Below are positions 1-6,349 of a DNA stretch of 9,231 nucleotides, piece after piece. The DNA comes from Bryobacterales bacterium (GTDB lineage: Bacteria > Cyanobacteriota > Vampirovibrionia > Obscuribacterales > Obscuribacteraceae): NCBI GenBank assembly GCA_903970295.1, contig CAJCHQ010000436.1, positions 1-9,231 of the forward strand, written 5' to 3'. Both the position numbers and the translations under genes were made by a program. Within the stretch, counting starts at the first letter, position 1, and the number at the start of each line of letters is the position of its first letter. Below the pieces are notes generated by a model, which was given only the letters and a program-made list of their open reading frames with translations, was not told where the DNA came from and did not search any database.

Positions 1-955
1 CAAACTCATCGGGCAAGTGACGACTCTCGACCAACTTCAAGAAAGTCCTTTTCGCGTCAGCATTGGAAACGACAATGCCGGCCGTGTATTCATCTCCATT
101 GTCCAGCGTGACACCGGTCGCTTCGCCGTTTTTGACGTTGACCTGAGCAACCGGTGAGTTTGTCTGAATTTCCACTCCGGCTTCGCGCGCCGCGCGGGCG
201 ATAGCCTGGCTCAAGCCGCCGGTGCCGCCGCGAGCAAAGCCCCATGAACGAAATGTGCCGTCGATTTCGCCGATATAATGATGCAGAAGCACATAGCCAG
301 AACCTGGCGAACGGGGACCGATGAATGAGCCGATGATACCACTCGTTGCTTTGGTGCCCTTCAAGGCAACCCCCTCGAACCATTCATCAAGAAAATCAGC
401 GGCGCTCATTGTCATCAAGCGGGAGAGCAAATAAAAATCATCTCTGGTCATGCCGTTCAAAGTGCCACTGACTTTAGCCATGGTCTCCAGATCTCTGGCC
501 GTGACCGCAGTCGGGTCCGGCGGAATCATGCTCAAAAGAGGACGCAGGGCAATCGCTAATCGGCGCATCGTCATGGCATACTCGTCGTAGGCTTCGGCGT
601 CACGCTTGGAGTGACGCTCGATTTCGTGCCTGGTCGCTTCGTGGTCCGGCCAATCAGCCAGATAATTGCCGTCCGGCAGCGGCACAAAAGTGCTCTCCAG
701 GGGCATTATCTCGAGCCCATGCCGAGCCAGTTCTAATTCTTGAATAACTTCCGGACGCAAGAGACTGATCAAGTAGGAGGCGATCAAGTATTTGAACCCC
801 GGATAAACTTCTTCCGTGACAGTAGCACCACCGACGGTGTGACGCTGTTCGAGGACGAGCACTTTCTTTCCGGCTTTGGCCAGATAGGCAGCGTTAACCA
901 GGCCGTTGTGGCCACCGCCAATCACGATCGCATCGTAGTAGTGATGATTGCTCAT
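1..955 (-). CDS. PYROXD2-like FAD-dependent oxidoreductase (phytoene desaturase superfamily), 3' end cut by window
   Basis: The 318 visible residues form the N-terminal part of an NAD(P)/FAD-dependent oxidoreductase of the PYROXD2/CrtI-like family, usually about 520-580 residues, so the C-terminal FAD-closing segment lies outside the window. A Rossmann dinucleotide site is clear: DAIVIGGGHNGLVNAAYLAK at residues 8-27, with acidic E36 ending the second strand and the RHTVGGATVTEE motif at 39-49. SYLISLLRP (60-68) and RGGTGGLSQAIA (242-253) are close to positions I recall as conserved in PYROXD2. The start is ATG at 953-955; it overlaps the upstream gene's TGA as ATGA, indicating translational coupling. 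There is no signal peptide or membrane helix, so it is probably cytoplasmic. The family assignment is firm; the substrate is not. Carotenoid desaturation is possible by homology, but the PYROXD2-like details and the GcvT-like partner make an amine or other small-metabolite substrate at least as plausible. Confidence 0.88.
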   Translation of the reverse strand, partial: MSNHHYYDAIVIGGGHNGLVNAAYLAKAGKKVLVLEQRHTVGGATVTEEVYPGFKYLIASYLISLLRPEVIQELELARHGLEIMPLESTFVPLPDGNYLADWPDHEATRHEIERHSKRDAEAYDEYAMTMRRLAIALRPLLSMIPPDPTAVTARDLETMAKVSGTLNGMTRDDFYLLSRLMTMSAADFLDEWFEGVALKGTKATSGIIGSFIGPRSPGSGYVLLHHYIGEIDGTFRSWGFARGGTGGLSQAIARAAREAGVEIQTNSPVAQVNVKNGEATGVTLDNGDEYTAGIVVSNADAKRTFLKLVESRHLPDEF

Positions 956-2145
956 AACGTATCCTTCTTGCGCGCCGGATTGAAAAAGGGCAATTTTGTC
1001 ACGCGGGCATCGAATGGACGGCGGAAGCGATCGATCGTCAAATCAATTTTCACTACGGTTCCGGGAGCTGTGTAACCCGGTTTCATATGACCGAGGGCAA
1101 TATACTTCTTCAACGTCGGCGACCAGACCCCGCTCGTTGCATAACCGATTTGCTCCCCTTCGGCAAATAGGGGAATCACTGCCCGCCAGGCCAGAAAGGG
1201 GTAGGGGACGGTCAAGCCGAGGGCATGATGCTGCCGCTCGAATTCCTTGTGATCTATTTCCAGCCCGACTAGAGTGGAATTTGAGCCACACTCTTTTTCG
1301 ATAGCCAGGGCTTTTCTTCCGACAAAATTACCTTTCTTCCAGCTCACCGCCCAGTTCAAGCCGAGTTCAAGAGGGGTCGAGGTTTGAGCGTCAGTCATCG
1401 CTTTGTTGGCCGGTGTGTAATCGATGTCCAACATGATCAGACCGGCTTCGATGCGGGCCACATCCAGTGCCCATATCCCGGCCGGTTGCAGAGCAAACGC
1501 CTGTCCCGCCGCGATAACGGCGTCCCAGACTGGCTCGGCATCTGATGCATCAACCCAAATTTCGAAACCTAAATCACCCGTGTAGCCGGTGCGCGAGATC
1601 ATCACCGGGCGCTGGTCGATCTTGGTTTCGACATAGTCGTAATATTTCAAACTGCCCAGGGGCGCGTCAGTCAATGTCATCAGCAATTGACGCGAACGTG
1701 GTCCCTGCACTGACAAAGTGGCAATTTGTTCGGCCACATCTTCGATCAATACTTGCATGCCGATCGCATTGTCTTCTAACCAACGCAAATTTGGCTCGGC
1801 CGAGGTGAGCCGATAATGGTTCTCTCCCAGTTGGGCAATCGTGCCATCGTCAATGATTTTGCCGCGCGAATCGCACCACGGCGTGTAGAGCATGCCGCCC
1901 TGCGAAATTTTGCTCACATCGCGCGTCACCAGTCGATTGAGGAAGCGCAGCGAATCGGCGCCCGTAATGCGATACTTGCACAACGGCGATACATCAAGCA
2001 AGACGCAAGCATTGCGCAGAGCGAAATACTCGCGGTCGTGGGTCATCTCGTAGGAGCTGGCGACAGAATATCCAGCCCAGCGGCGCCACTGACTGGCCTG
2101 CATCAGGGCAGAAGTTCTGGAGTGCAAAGGCGTGGTTTTCAGCAT
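952..2145 (-). CDS. GcvT-like aminomethyltransferase family protein (folate-dependent)
   Basis: This 397-residue protein has the full layout and near-usual length of the glycine cleavage T-protein family, which moves one-carbon units from methylamine-type substrates to tetrahydrofolate. Hallmarks in order: the N-terminal KTTPLHSR (3-10), YEMTHDREYFALRNACVLLD (32-51), RGKIIDDGTI (94-103) carrying the conserved acidic pair D99/D100 at the folate/substrate site, SVQGP (145-149), SRTGYTGDLGFEIWV (184-198), ALDVARIEAGL (226-236), and GYATSGVWSPTLKKYIAL (334-351). The start at 2145 fits because the N-terminus begins as GcvT proteins do; no good Shine-Dalgarno precedes it, and a 6-bp dyad lies immediately upstream. 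The stop overlaps the FAD oxidoreductase start by 4 bases. No gcvH or gcvP is next to it, and W20/W23 plus other family-atypical residues make true glycine cleavage less likely than a related demethylase or one-carbon role (DMGDH/sarcosine dehydrogenase or DmdA-like). Exact substrate unknown. Confidence 0.9.
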   Translation of the reverse strand: MLKTTPLHSRTSALMQASQWRRWAGYSVASSYEMTHDREYFALRNACVLLDVSPLCKYRITGADSLRFLNRLVTRDVSKISQGGMLYTPWCDSRGKIIDDGTIAQLGENHYRLTSAEPNLRWLEDNAIGMQVLIEDVAEQIATLSVQGPRSRQLLMTLTDAPLGSLKYYDYVETKIDQRPVMISRTGYTGDLGFEIWVDASDAEPVWDAVIAAGQAFALQPAGIWALDVARIEAGLIMLDIDYTPANKAMTDAQTSTPLELGLNWAVSWKKGNFVGRKALAIEKECGSNSTLVGLEIDHKEFERQHHALGLTVPYPFLAWRAVIPLFAEGEQIGYATSGVWSPTLKKYIALGHMKPGYTAPGTVVKIDLTIDRFRRPFDARVTKLPFFNPARKKDTL

Positions 2146-2147
2146 GA

Positions 2148-2168
2148 ATCTAATCTGAGCATTTAGAT
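2148..2168. promoter_or_regulatory. 6-bp dyad ATCTAA-N9-TTAGAT at the GcvT-like start
   Basis: A perfect 6-bp inverted repeat (2148-2153 and 2163-2168, 9-base spacer) ends three bases before the minus-strand ATG at 2145. It sits where a ribosome binding site would be expected, and no clear Shine-Dalgarno is present there. It could be a repressor operator or a weak mRNA hairpin controlling initiation; chance is also possible. Confidence 0.35.
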
Positions 2169-2320
2169 GCGCCCCAAGCAGATCAAAGGCTACAGGTCAG
2201 ACGGACACTCTTCAAGTGCCGAACGCGCGTAATCCGGCGGATGCACCTAAGAAACCACTAAGCATCGCCACGCGGGCCGATCGGAGGGAGAGGACACCTC
2301 CACGTAATCTCCGCAGGCTG

Positions 2321-2346
2321 TGTCACACCTATGTCACCACCGTGAC
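2321..2346. repeat. TGTCAC direct repeat with adjoining GTCAC/GTGAC dyad
   Basis: TGTCAC occurs at 2321-2326 and again at 2332-2337, exactly 11 bases apart, about one helical turn. The second copy also forms an inverted repeat with GTGAC at 2342-2346 (GTCAC-CACC-GTGAC). Same-face half-sites upstream of the repeat-protein gene are what a regulator binding site could look like. No family of regulator can be named. Confidence 0.4.
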
Positions 2347-2409
2347 TTAGTATGCCTGCAGAAGTCGGTCAGTCGAGACTCAACCGATATCGGATGAGTG
2401 CAGCAAGAC

Positions 2410-2413
2410 GGAG
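2410..2413 (+). promoter_or_regulatory. Shine-Dalgarno GGAG supporting the 2421 start
   Basis: GGAG lies 7 bases before ATG 2421. Neither of the in-frame upstream ATGs (2352, 2394) has a comparable site, and the protein homology begins only about eight residues after the 2421 start. This decides the start in favour of 2421. Confidence 0.65.
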
Positions 2414-2420
2414 ACATTGC

Positions 2421-3599
2421 ATGACTTATTTTGGCGCCCATCTGCCTCTAGGCGAGCTATTAGTCGACGCCAAAATTATCGATCGAGAACAAATTGCTTG
2501 CGCCGTGCAAGTAGCTCTTCGACGAGACATACCCGTAGGCAAGGCGTTGGTTCTGCTCGGACTGATTCCGGCAACGCTTTTGCAAGAGGCTATCGAAGCC
2601 CAGTCTCTTTTTCGGGAAAATCTAATCACTCGCGAAGAAACTATTGTCGCTCTGAAAATTACCGCTGCCGAAGAAATTTCTCTTGCGCAAGCACTGAATG
2701 ACCTGCGGTTGAGAATCAAAGCTACTAGTCCGACGAATCGCCTCGGCGAATTGCTAGTCGACGCGAATATAATCAGCGGCCAAGAAATGCAGGAGTGCAT
2801 TGTGCGCAGCAAAGAAGGGAAATTGCCTCTAGGGCGCTTTCTTTCTTCGGTTGGAGCAGTGTCGGAGAGCCTGATTATGATTGCGCTCAATCTGCAATTC
2901 TTGATTCGAGAAGGTCGGATCAATCGGGAAGAGGCGATCAAAAATCTGGCCGCAGCCAAAGACAGACACTTCAGCCCTCGTCGCTCGGGACGCATGCCCA
3001 GGATAAAAGTCTTACCGTCGTCGATCAATATTTTTCTGGGCGACTTGTTGGTCAAAGCCGGCTTCATCGAACAATCGACATTGCTCGCTCACGCCGAATT
3101 ATCTTTGCTCAAAAATCAACAATTGGGGCACGTCCTGATTCAGAACCAATTGATCTCGGCTACGGAATTGCAAACGGCTCTGACACTGCAAGGCATGGTT
3201 TCAGCCGGTCTGGTAAAACCTCGGCGGGCAGCTCAGGCAATGTCTCTGATGCGTTTAAAAAAAATGTCTCTATCGGCCGCACTCGAACATGCCAATACGG
3301 CGGAAATCGCCTACGGCGAAGCGATCAACTTACAAGCTTTCCTGGGTCTGGCGGGAGTTATCAATGCCAAAGAAATCGTCGAATTATCCGGTCAAGATAC
3401 AACCATAATCTTTCGCAAGATGATTGATAACGGCAGAGCGAGCGAAGCATTTCTGCGCGATTGCAGGCAAATGCACACGCTTGTCGTGGAAGGTCTGATT
3501 ACGCTCGACCGAGCGATTATCGTGCTCCAACATTGTCGAAACACGGGCAAAAGTGCACGAGCGAATCTGCTCGAATTAGGCTGGCAGCTGGCAGTGTAG
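2421..3599 (+). CDS. Tandem MshEN-like (T2SS ATPase N-terminal domain-like) repeat protein without ATPase
   Basis: From the preferred ATG at 2421 the product is 392 residues (415 if ATG 2352 is used). It consists of tandem modules resembling the MshEN / GspE-PilB N-terminal fold, built from motifs of the form LGxxLVxxGxIxxxxLxxAxxxQ. Unit 1 has LGELLVDAKII (residues 10-20) then VGKALVLLGLI (39-49); unit 2 has RLGELLVDANII (107-118) then LGRFLSSVGAV (137-147); unit 3 has LGDLLVKAGFI (206-216) then LGHVLIQNQLI (235-245); a fourth, eroded unit follows. Each ends in a helix like FLIREGRINREEAI. No Walker ATPase, receiver or enzyme domain, signal peptide or membrane helix is present, so it is probably a cytoplasmic adaptor or sensor. 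MshEN domains can bind cyclic di-GMP through the Arg of RLG; here only one first-motif (R107) keeps it, so binding is doubtful. Function unknown. It is monocistronic: divergent gene upstream, terminator-like hairpin downstream. Confidence 0.82.
   Translation: MTYFGAHLPLGELLVDAKIIDREQIACAVQVALRRDIPVGKALVLLGLIPATLLQEAIEAQSLFRENLITREETIVALKITAAEEISLAQALNDLRLRIKATSPTNRLGELLVDANIISGQEMQECIVRSKEGKLPLGRFLSSVGAVSESLIMIALNLQFLIREGRINREEAIKNLAAAKDRHFSPRRSGRMPRIKVLPSSINIFLGDLLVKAGFIEQSTLLAHAELSLLKNQQLGHVLIQNQLISATELQTALTLQGMVSAGLVKPRRAAQAMSLMRLKKMSLSAALEHANTAEIAYGEAINLQAFLGLAGVINAKEIVELSGQDTTIIFRKMIDNGRASEAFLRDCRQMHTLVVEGLITLDRAIIVLQHCRNTGKSARANLLELGWQLAV
2448..3596 (+). repeat. Four intragenic modules, three with an exact 294-base (98-residue) period
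   Basis: Module starts at the conserved LG lie at 2448, 2742 and 3036, each exactly 294 bases apart. The second LG/VG motif (2535, 2829, 3123) and the Gln ending it (2601, 2895, 3189) keep the same spacing, so no insertions or deletions separate the three units at these marks. The fourth unit (from about 3330) has lost its LG but keeps AG-V-I in phase; it then slips by three residues at GLIT. Protein similarity is clear but DNA similarity is limited, best at the two LVDA-coding stretches (2448-2471 against 2742-2765), so the duplication is old. Confidence 0.8.
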
Positions 3600-3600
3600 C

Positions 3601-3647
3601 CGGGTCCTTTCCTGCACCGACAAGATTGCGCGGACCCGCGAGTTTTT
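3601..3647 (+). terminator. Probable intrinsic terminator after the repeat-protein gene
   Basis: Starting two bases after the stop codon, CGGGTCC (3601-3607) can pair with GGACCCG (3632-3638). A tighter alternative, CGCG-GACC-CGCG at 3629-3640, is followed by AG and five T residues at 3643-3647. The short hairpin plus T-run is terminator-like, though the T-run is short. The two stems share bases and cannot form together. Confidence 0.45.
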
Positions 3648-3852
3648 GGTCAGGGCAATCGCCGGCGATCGCATTGTCCATTTTGCTTTACATTCACTGC
3701 GTGTTTACGGACGGATTTCATCGCTTCTGATACAGTGAAATTCGCGTTTTTGTAGCGGGCGCGTTAACCGCACCGGTTGAATCGTACACATCGGCATCCA
3801 CTCGGGCATCCAGTCAGAACAACCTTCTCAGCATACGCACCGAGATAATTTT
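3648..3852. other. Intergenic region upstream of the E2-like gene
   Basis: No coding frame with convincing features was found. A 7-bp inverted repeat TTCACTG (3693-3699) / CAGTGAA (3733-3739) brackets 33 bases and may mark an operator or be chance. One GCGATCGC octamer lies at 3665-3672. Promoter-like hexamers such as TTTACG near 3708 and TGATAC near 3728 match the sigma-70 consensus too poorly to call. A promoter for the downstream gene is expected here because a terminator-like hairpin precedes it. Confidence 0.35.
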
Positions 3853-4707
3853 ATGGAACGACAATCCAAATTCTGCGTTTCATCTCTGCCCCGTGAAAGA
3901 TGGAACGTCCTCGACATGATCACATACGTCGGCGTCACGTCGATTCGCAACTGCATAATCGCCGAAATCGATATGACCTGGGCGGAAACACTGAGGCGAC
4001 GGCTCGCCGATCAGGGGCACAAAACGACGATCACGGCGATTCTTCTGAAAGCCATTGGTGTCGCCCAGAAAGAGCATCCAGGCACTCGTACGATGTGTTT
4101 GCCGTTCAACAGGCGGGCCACTTTCAATCAAATCGCTGCCGGATTTACTGTGGAAAAGCTGGTCAACGATCAACCTGTAGTTTTCTTCGGCACAATCAAC
4201 AGCCCTGACGAAAAGTCGTTAGATGTAATTACCGATGAACTGAGTCGTTATGCTCGGTTGTCTGTCAAAGAATTGCCGCGTCTGGACAAAGAAGAACGAT
4301 TCACGCGCCTGCCCTGGTTGTTGCGCCGTCTCATTCTCTGGCTCGGACTGCGACTTCCAGCCATGCGCCTGGAAGTAAATCAAGCCACGTTCGGTTTGAC
4401 ATCACTGGGAAAATTCGGAGTGCAATCAGTCGTCAGCCCTTGTTCTGGTACTTCGACATTCGGTGTCGGCACAGTCGAAGAGCGACCAGTGATTCGTGAC
4501 GGCGCAGTCGTTGTCAGACCAATCATGACTTTGACCTACACATTCGATCAGCGAGTAATCGATCAAGCGCCTGCCGCCAGGTTTCTGGAGGACATCAAAA
4601 GGTTGATGGAAGGTGAGCTGCAAGAACATTTGGGCCAGCCGAAAGGAAATCTGCGCGAGCCGAAAAAGTTTCAGCACACGGCTAATCGGGATCTCGCGGC
4701 AGTGTGA
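3853..4707 (+). CDS. Stand-alone 2-oxoacid dehydrogenase E2 catalytic-domain protein, active-site His replaced
   Basis: The 284-residue product aligns by eye with the C-terminal acyltransferase domain of E2 subunits (CAT-like fold). Recognisable parts are FNQIAAGFTVEK (91-102), ATFGLTSLGKFGVQSV (178-193), TFGVGTVEERPVIRDGAVVV (202-221), RPIMTLTYTFDQRVIDQAP (222-240) and AARFLEDI (241-248). There is no lipoyl domain, no peripheral-subunit binding domain and no long linker, so it cannot act as a normal complex core subunit. The family active site DHRxxDG reads D232-Q233-R-V-I-D237-Q238: catalytic His and the Gly are both Gln. A basic, hydrophobic stretch LPWLLRRLILWLGLRLP (153-169) may touch membrane or be core. 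The start has only a weak GAG eight bases upstream. No E1 or E3 gene is near; the next gene is an efflux operon 172 bases on. Probably an inactive or repurposed acyltransferase relative. Confidence 0.83.
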   Translation: MERQSKFCVSSLPRERWNVLDMITYVGVTSIRNCIIAEIDMTWAETLRRRLADQGHKTTITAILLKAIGVAQKEHPGTRTMCLPFNRRATFNQIAAGFTVEKLVNDQPVVFFGTINSPDEKSLDVITDELSRYARLSVKELPRLDKEERFTRLPWLLRRLILWLGLRLPAMRLEVNQATFGLTSLGKFGVQSVVSPCSGTSTFGVGTVEERPVIRDGAVVVRPIMTLTYTFDQRVIDQAPAARFLEDIKRLMEGELQEHLGQPKGNLREPKKFQHTANRDLAAV

Positions 4708-4879
4708 TTGGAAACGTAACCGAATGTATCCACGGAGGCTGGCAACTACCGCCCTGGAACTTCAAATTTTTGTTATAGCCAGGCGAAAACATCAGACGGC
4801 GGTTTATGCGATAAGCTGCTTAGCGTTCAGTCCGGCTGCCTGGTGATACGAACCCACACCGAACCCGGGGGCGTTTGAT
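4708..4879. other. Intergenic region upstream of the efflux operon
   Basis: This 172-base gap probably holds the promoter for the efflux operon, unless transcription reads through from the E2-like gene. An AT-rich patch (AAATTTTTGTTATAG around 4765-4779) stands out, but no -35 partner at a normal distance was found. No strong terminator for the upstream gene and no regulator gene are visible. CCAGGC (4779-4784) can pair with GCCTGG (4838-4843), a weak, widely spaced match. Confidence 0.3.
4867..4871 (+). promoter_or_regulatory. G-rich ribosome binding site supporting a TTG start
   Basis: GGGGG ends 8 bases before TTG 4880, a normal spacing. The competing GTG at 4883 would be 11 bases away. 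No ATG occurs in frame between the stop at 4844-4846 and the signal peptide. Confidence 0.45.
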
Positions 4880-6334
4880 TTGGTGGTCCTCAGAGACCTG
4901 CAAACCGCACTTTCGTCAGCGTTGATAGCGCTCAGTCTTACGAGTGCGGCGCTTGGCCAGGGATCTCAATTGACAACCCTGCCCAATATGAGATCCCCCT
5001 CGCCCGTGCCTACTGGCGAAGCCAAACCCATACCTCTGGGCGAAACACAGCCCAATTCTGCAGACGCAGCTCAAACACCTTCCAGCAGATTACAAGCGGT
5101 GCCCTTACGCGCCGACCAGCCAATTTCACTGAGAGCGAGTAAAACTCTCACTCTAAACGACGCTCAAAACATGGCGTTGAAAGAGAATCGCGAAGTGATC
5201 GAAGCCACGCTGGAGGTCAGCCAAACCTCCGCCCGGCTCAAAGCCGCAATCACTCAGAGGTATCCGAAGATTTTGGCACTGGCTTTCATCGGCCAGCAAG
5301 TGACGTCCGGCAATAGTGGCAGGTACGGCGAGAACTTCGCCGCTTTACCTGGCGTTTTCCAGCCGGTGACGCAGCAGTATCGACTCGGTATGCAAGTCGA
5401 ACAAGCCAGTCTCAATGTGCGCATCGCGCAACAGCGACTGCGCCTGGCTAAACAACGCACGGTCGCCGACGTGAAAAGACTCTATTTAAATATGCTGGCA
5501 TTACAAAGCGCGATCAGAAGTCTCGAGAAGAATTTCGAATTTCTCCAGGAACTGGCTCGTTACCTGCATGCTGAAGTGCGAAGAGGTTCGGCTCTGAGCG
5601 TCGATTCGATGGTGGTGGATGCACGTGTGGCTAAAGCCGACTACGAAGTCGATAAAGCCAAAGATGACATCAATACAATGGGTCAAAACTTGAATCGTTT
5701 GCTTGGTCGACAGCCTCTATCCGAAATCATCCTCCTAGACGAACAAGTGTTGCCCCTGAGAGAAACGCCCGAGAATGAACAGATCGCGGAAGCTCTCGCC
5801 AAGCGCCCGGAACTGAGCGAACTTAAATCCAATTCTCGCCGATCCAACCTCGAGGGCAAAGTGCAAATGTCCGGCTACATTCCAGATGTGAGCTTTGGTG
5901 CCACTGGCATTTTCTCGCGCAACCTGGACATCACCTTGCCGAAGACCTTCGTTTCAATTGGTTTTCTGGCGACGTGGGAGCCCTGGGATTGGGGGCGAAG
6001 AATTCAATTAAACAAAGAGGCGCTCGACAAAATGCGGCAAGAGCGCATTAAGTTGCACGACAAATCGGACTCTGTCTCGATTGAGGTCGACAAAGCGCGA
6101 CGCGACGTAAAATTGGCGGATAAGGAAGTGAAAGCCGGCACTATGGCTGAAGAAAGCACACGCGAGCAATTGCGAGTCGTGCACAAACGATTTCTGGTCG
6201 GCGCCGCATTGCTAAAAGATGTTTTGGAAGCTCAGTCTTCCTATACGCAGGCGGTAGCAGAAAATGTCAAAGCAAAAACTGATATGACGACGGCTCGAGT
6301 AGCATTGGATCAAGCTCTGGGGAGGGATTTCTAA
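4880..6334 (+). CDS. TolC-family outer-membrane efflux channel
   Basis: A 484-residue outer-membrane efflux protein that should provide the exit duct of the tripartite pump encoded with the next two genes. Residues 1-26 are a signal peptide (basic R5, hydrophobic ALSSALIALSLTSAALG, likely cleaved near ALG-Q); no lipobox Cys is present, so it is not a lipoprotein. Residues 30-85 form a Pro-, Ala- and Ser-rich low-complexity linker. The two repeated TolC halves follow: about 88-290, starting LTLNDAQNMALKENREV, and about 300-484, with the WEPWDWGRR turn at 366-374 and long helices ending VALDQALGRDF. The alpha-helical coil content is typical. The start is TTG 4880 (or GTG 4883); there is no ATG option. 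It is first in the operon, with 15 bases to the adaptor gene. Exported substrate is not predictable. Confidence 0.9.
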   Translation: MVVLRDLQTALSSALIALSLTSAALGQGSQLTTLPNMRSPSPVPTGEAKPIPLGETQPNSADAAQTPSSRLQAVPLRADQPISLRASKTLTLNDAQNMALKENREVIEATLEVSQTSARLKAAITQRYPKILALAFIGQQVTSGNSGRYGENFAALPGVFQPVTQQYRLGMQVEQASLNVRIAQQRLRLAKQRTVADVKRLYLNMLALQSAIRSLEKNFEFLQELARYLHAEVRRGSALSVDSMVVDARVAKADYEVDKAKDDINTMGQNLNRLLGRQPLSEIILLDEQVLPLRETPENEQIAEALAKRPELSELKSNSRRSNLEGKVQMSGYIPDVSFGATGIFSRNLDITLPKTFVSIGFLATWEPWDWGRRIQLNKEALDKMRQERIKLHDKSDSVSIEVDKARRDVKLADKEVKAGTMAEESTREQLRVVHKRFLVGAALLKDVLEAQSSYTQAVAENVKAKTDMTTARVALDQALGRDF

Positions 6335-6349
6335 TGATGGGGTGGCAGT

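Larger units (their letters stand above)
2146..2420. promoter_or_regulatory. Divergent intergenic region between the GcvT-like operon and the repeat-protein gene
   Basis: This 275-base stretch should carry promoters for both directions. I could not find a convincing -35/-10 pair on either strand. It holds three small structures, listed separately: an ATCTAA/TTAGAT dyad next to the GcvT-like start, a purine-rich block with competing GGAG/CTCC pairings at 2282-2313, and TGTCAC direct repeats with an adjoining dyad at 2321-2346. The plus-strand frame is open from 2352, so part of this region could be coding if an upstream start is used. No known riboswitch was recognised. Confidence 0.5.

Noticed and set aside
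1..955. Calling this gene crtI (phytoene desaturase)
   Set aside because: The motifs are closer to PYROXD2-type proteins and no carotenoid gene is nearby.
740..1304. Plus-strand frames at 740-1075 and 996-1304
   Set aside because: Antisense to the well-supported FAD oxidoreductase and GcvT-like genes; no domain or ribosome site.
952..2145. Calling this gene gcvT of the glycine cleavage system
   Set aside because: No gcvH or gcvP is adjacent and the partner is an FAD oxidoreductase, so the symbol would overstate the evidence.
2146..2351. Glycine or tetrahydrofolate riboswitch upstream of the GcvT-like gene
   Set aside because: The GcvT context made this worth checking, but the conserved core sequences of these classes are not recognisable on the minus strand.
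2426..3067. 213-codon open frame on the minus strand
   Set aside because: It lies wholly inside the repeat-protein gene, which has clear modular homology; the antisense translation is Arg/Ser-rich without any recognisable domain.
2795..3427. 210-codon plus-strand frame
   Set aside because: Out-of-frame shadow of the repeat-protein gene; composition is Arg/Ser/Gln-rich and no domain is seen.
3708..3733. Sigma-70 promoter TTTACG/TGATAC before the E2-like gene
   Set aside because: The -10 element matches the consensus at too few positions to be called.
4613..4846. 77-codon plus-strand frame running out of the E2-like gene into the intergenic region
   Set aside because: Most of it overlaps the E2-like gene in another frame, and the rest shows no homology or ribosome site.
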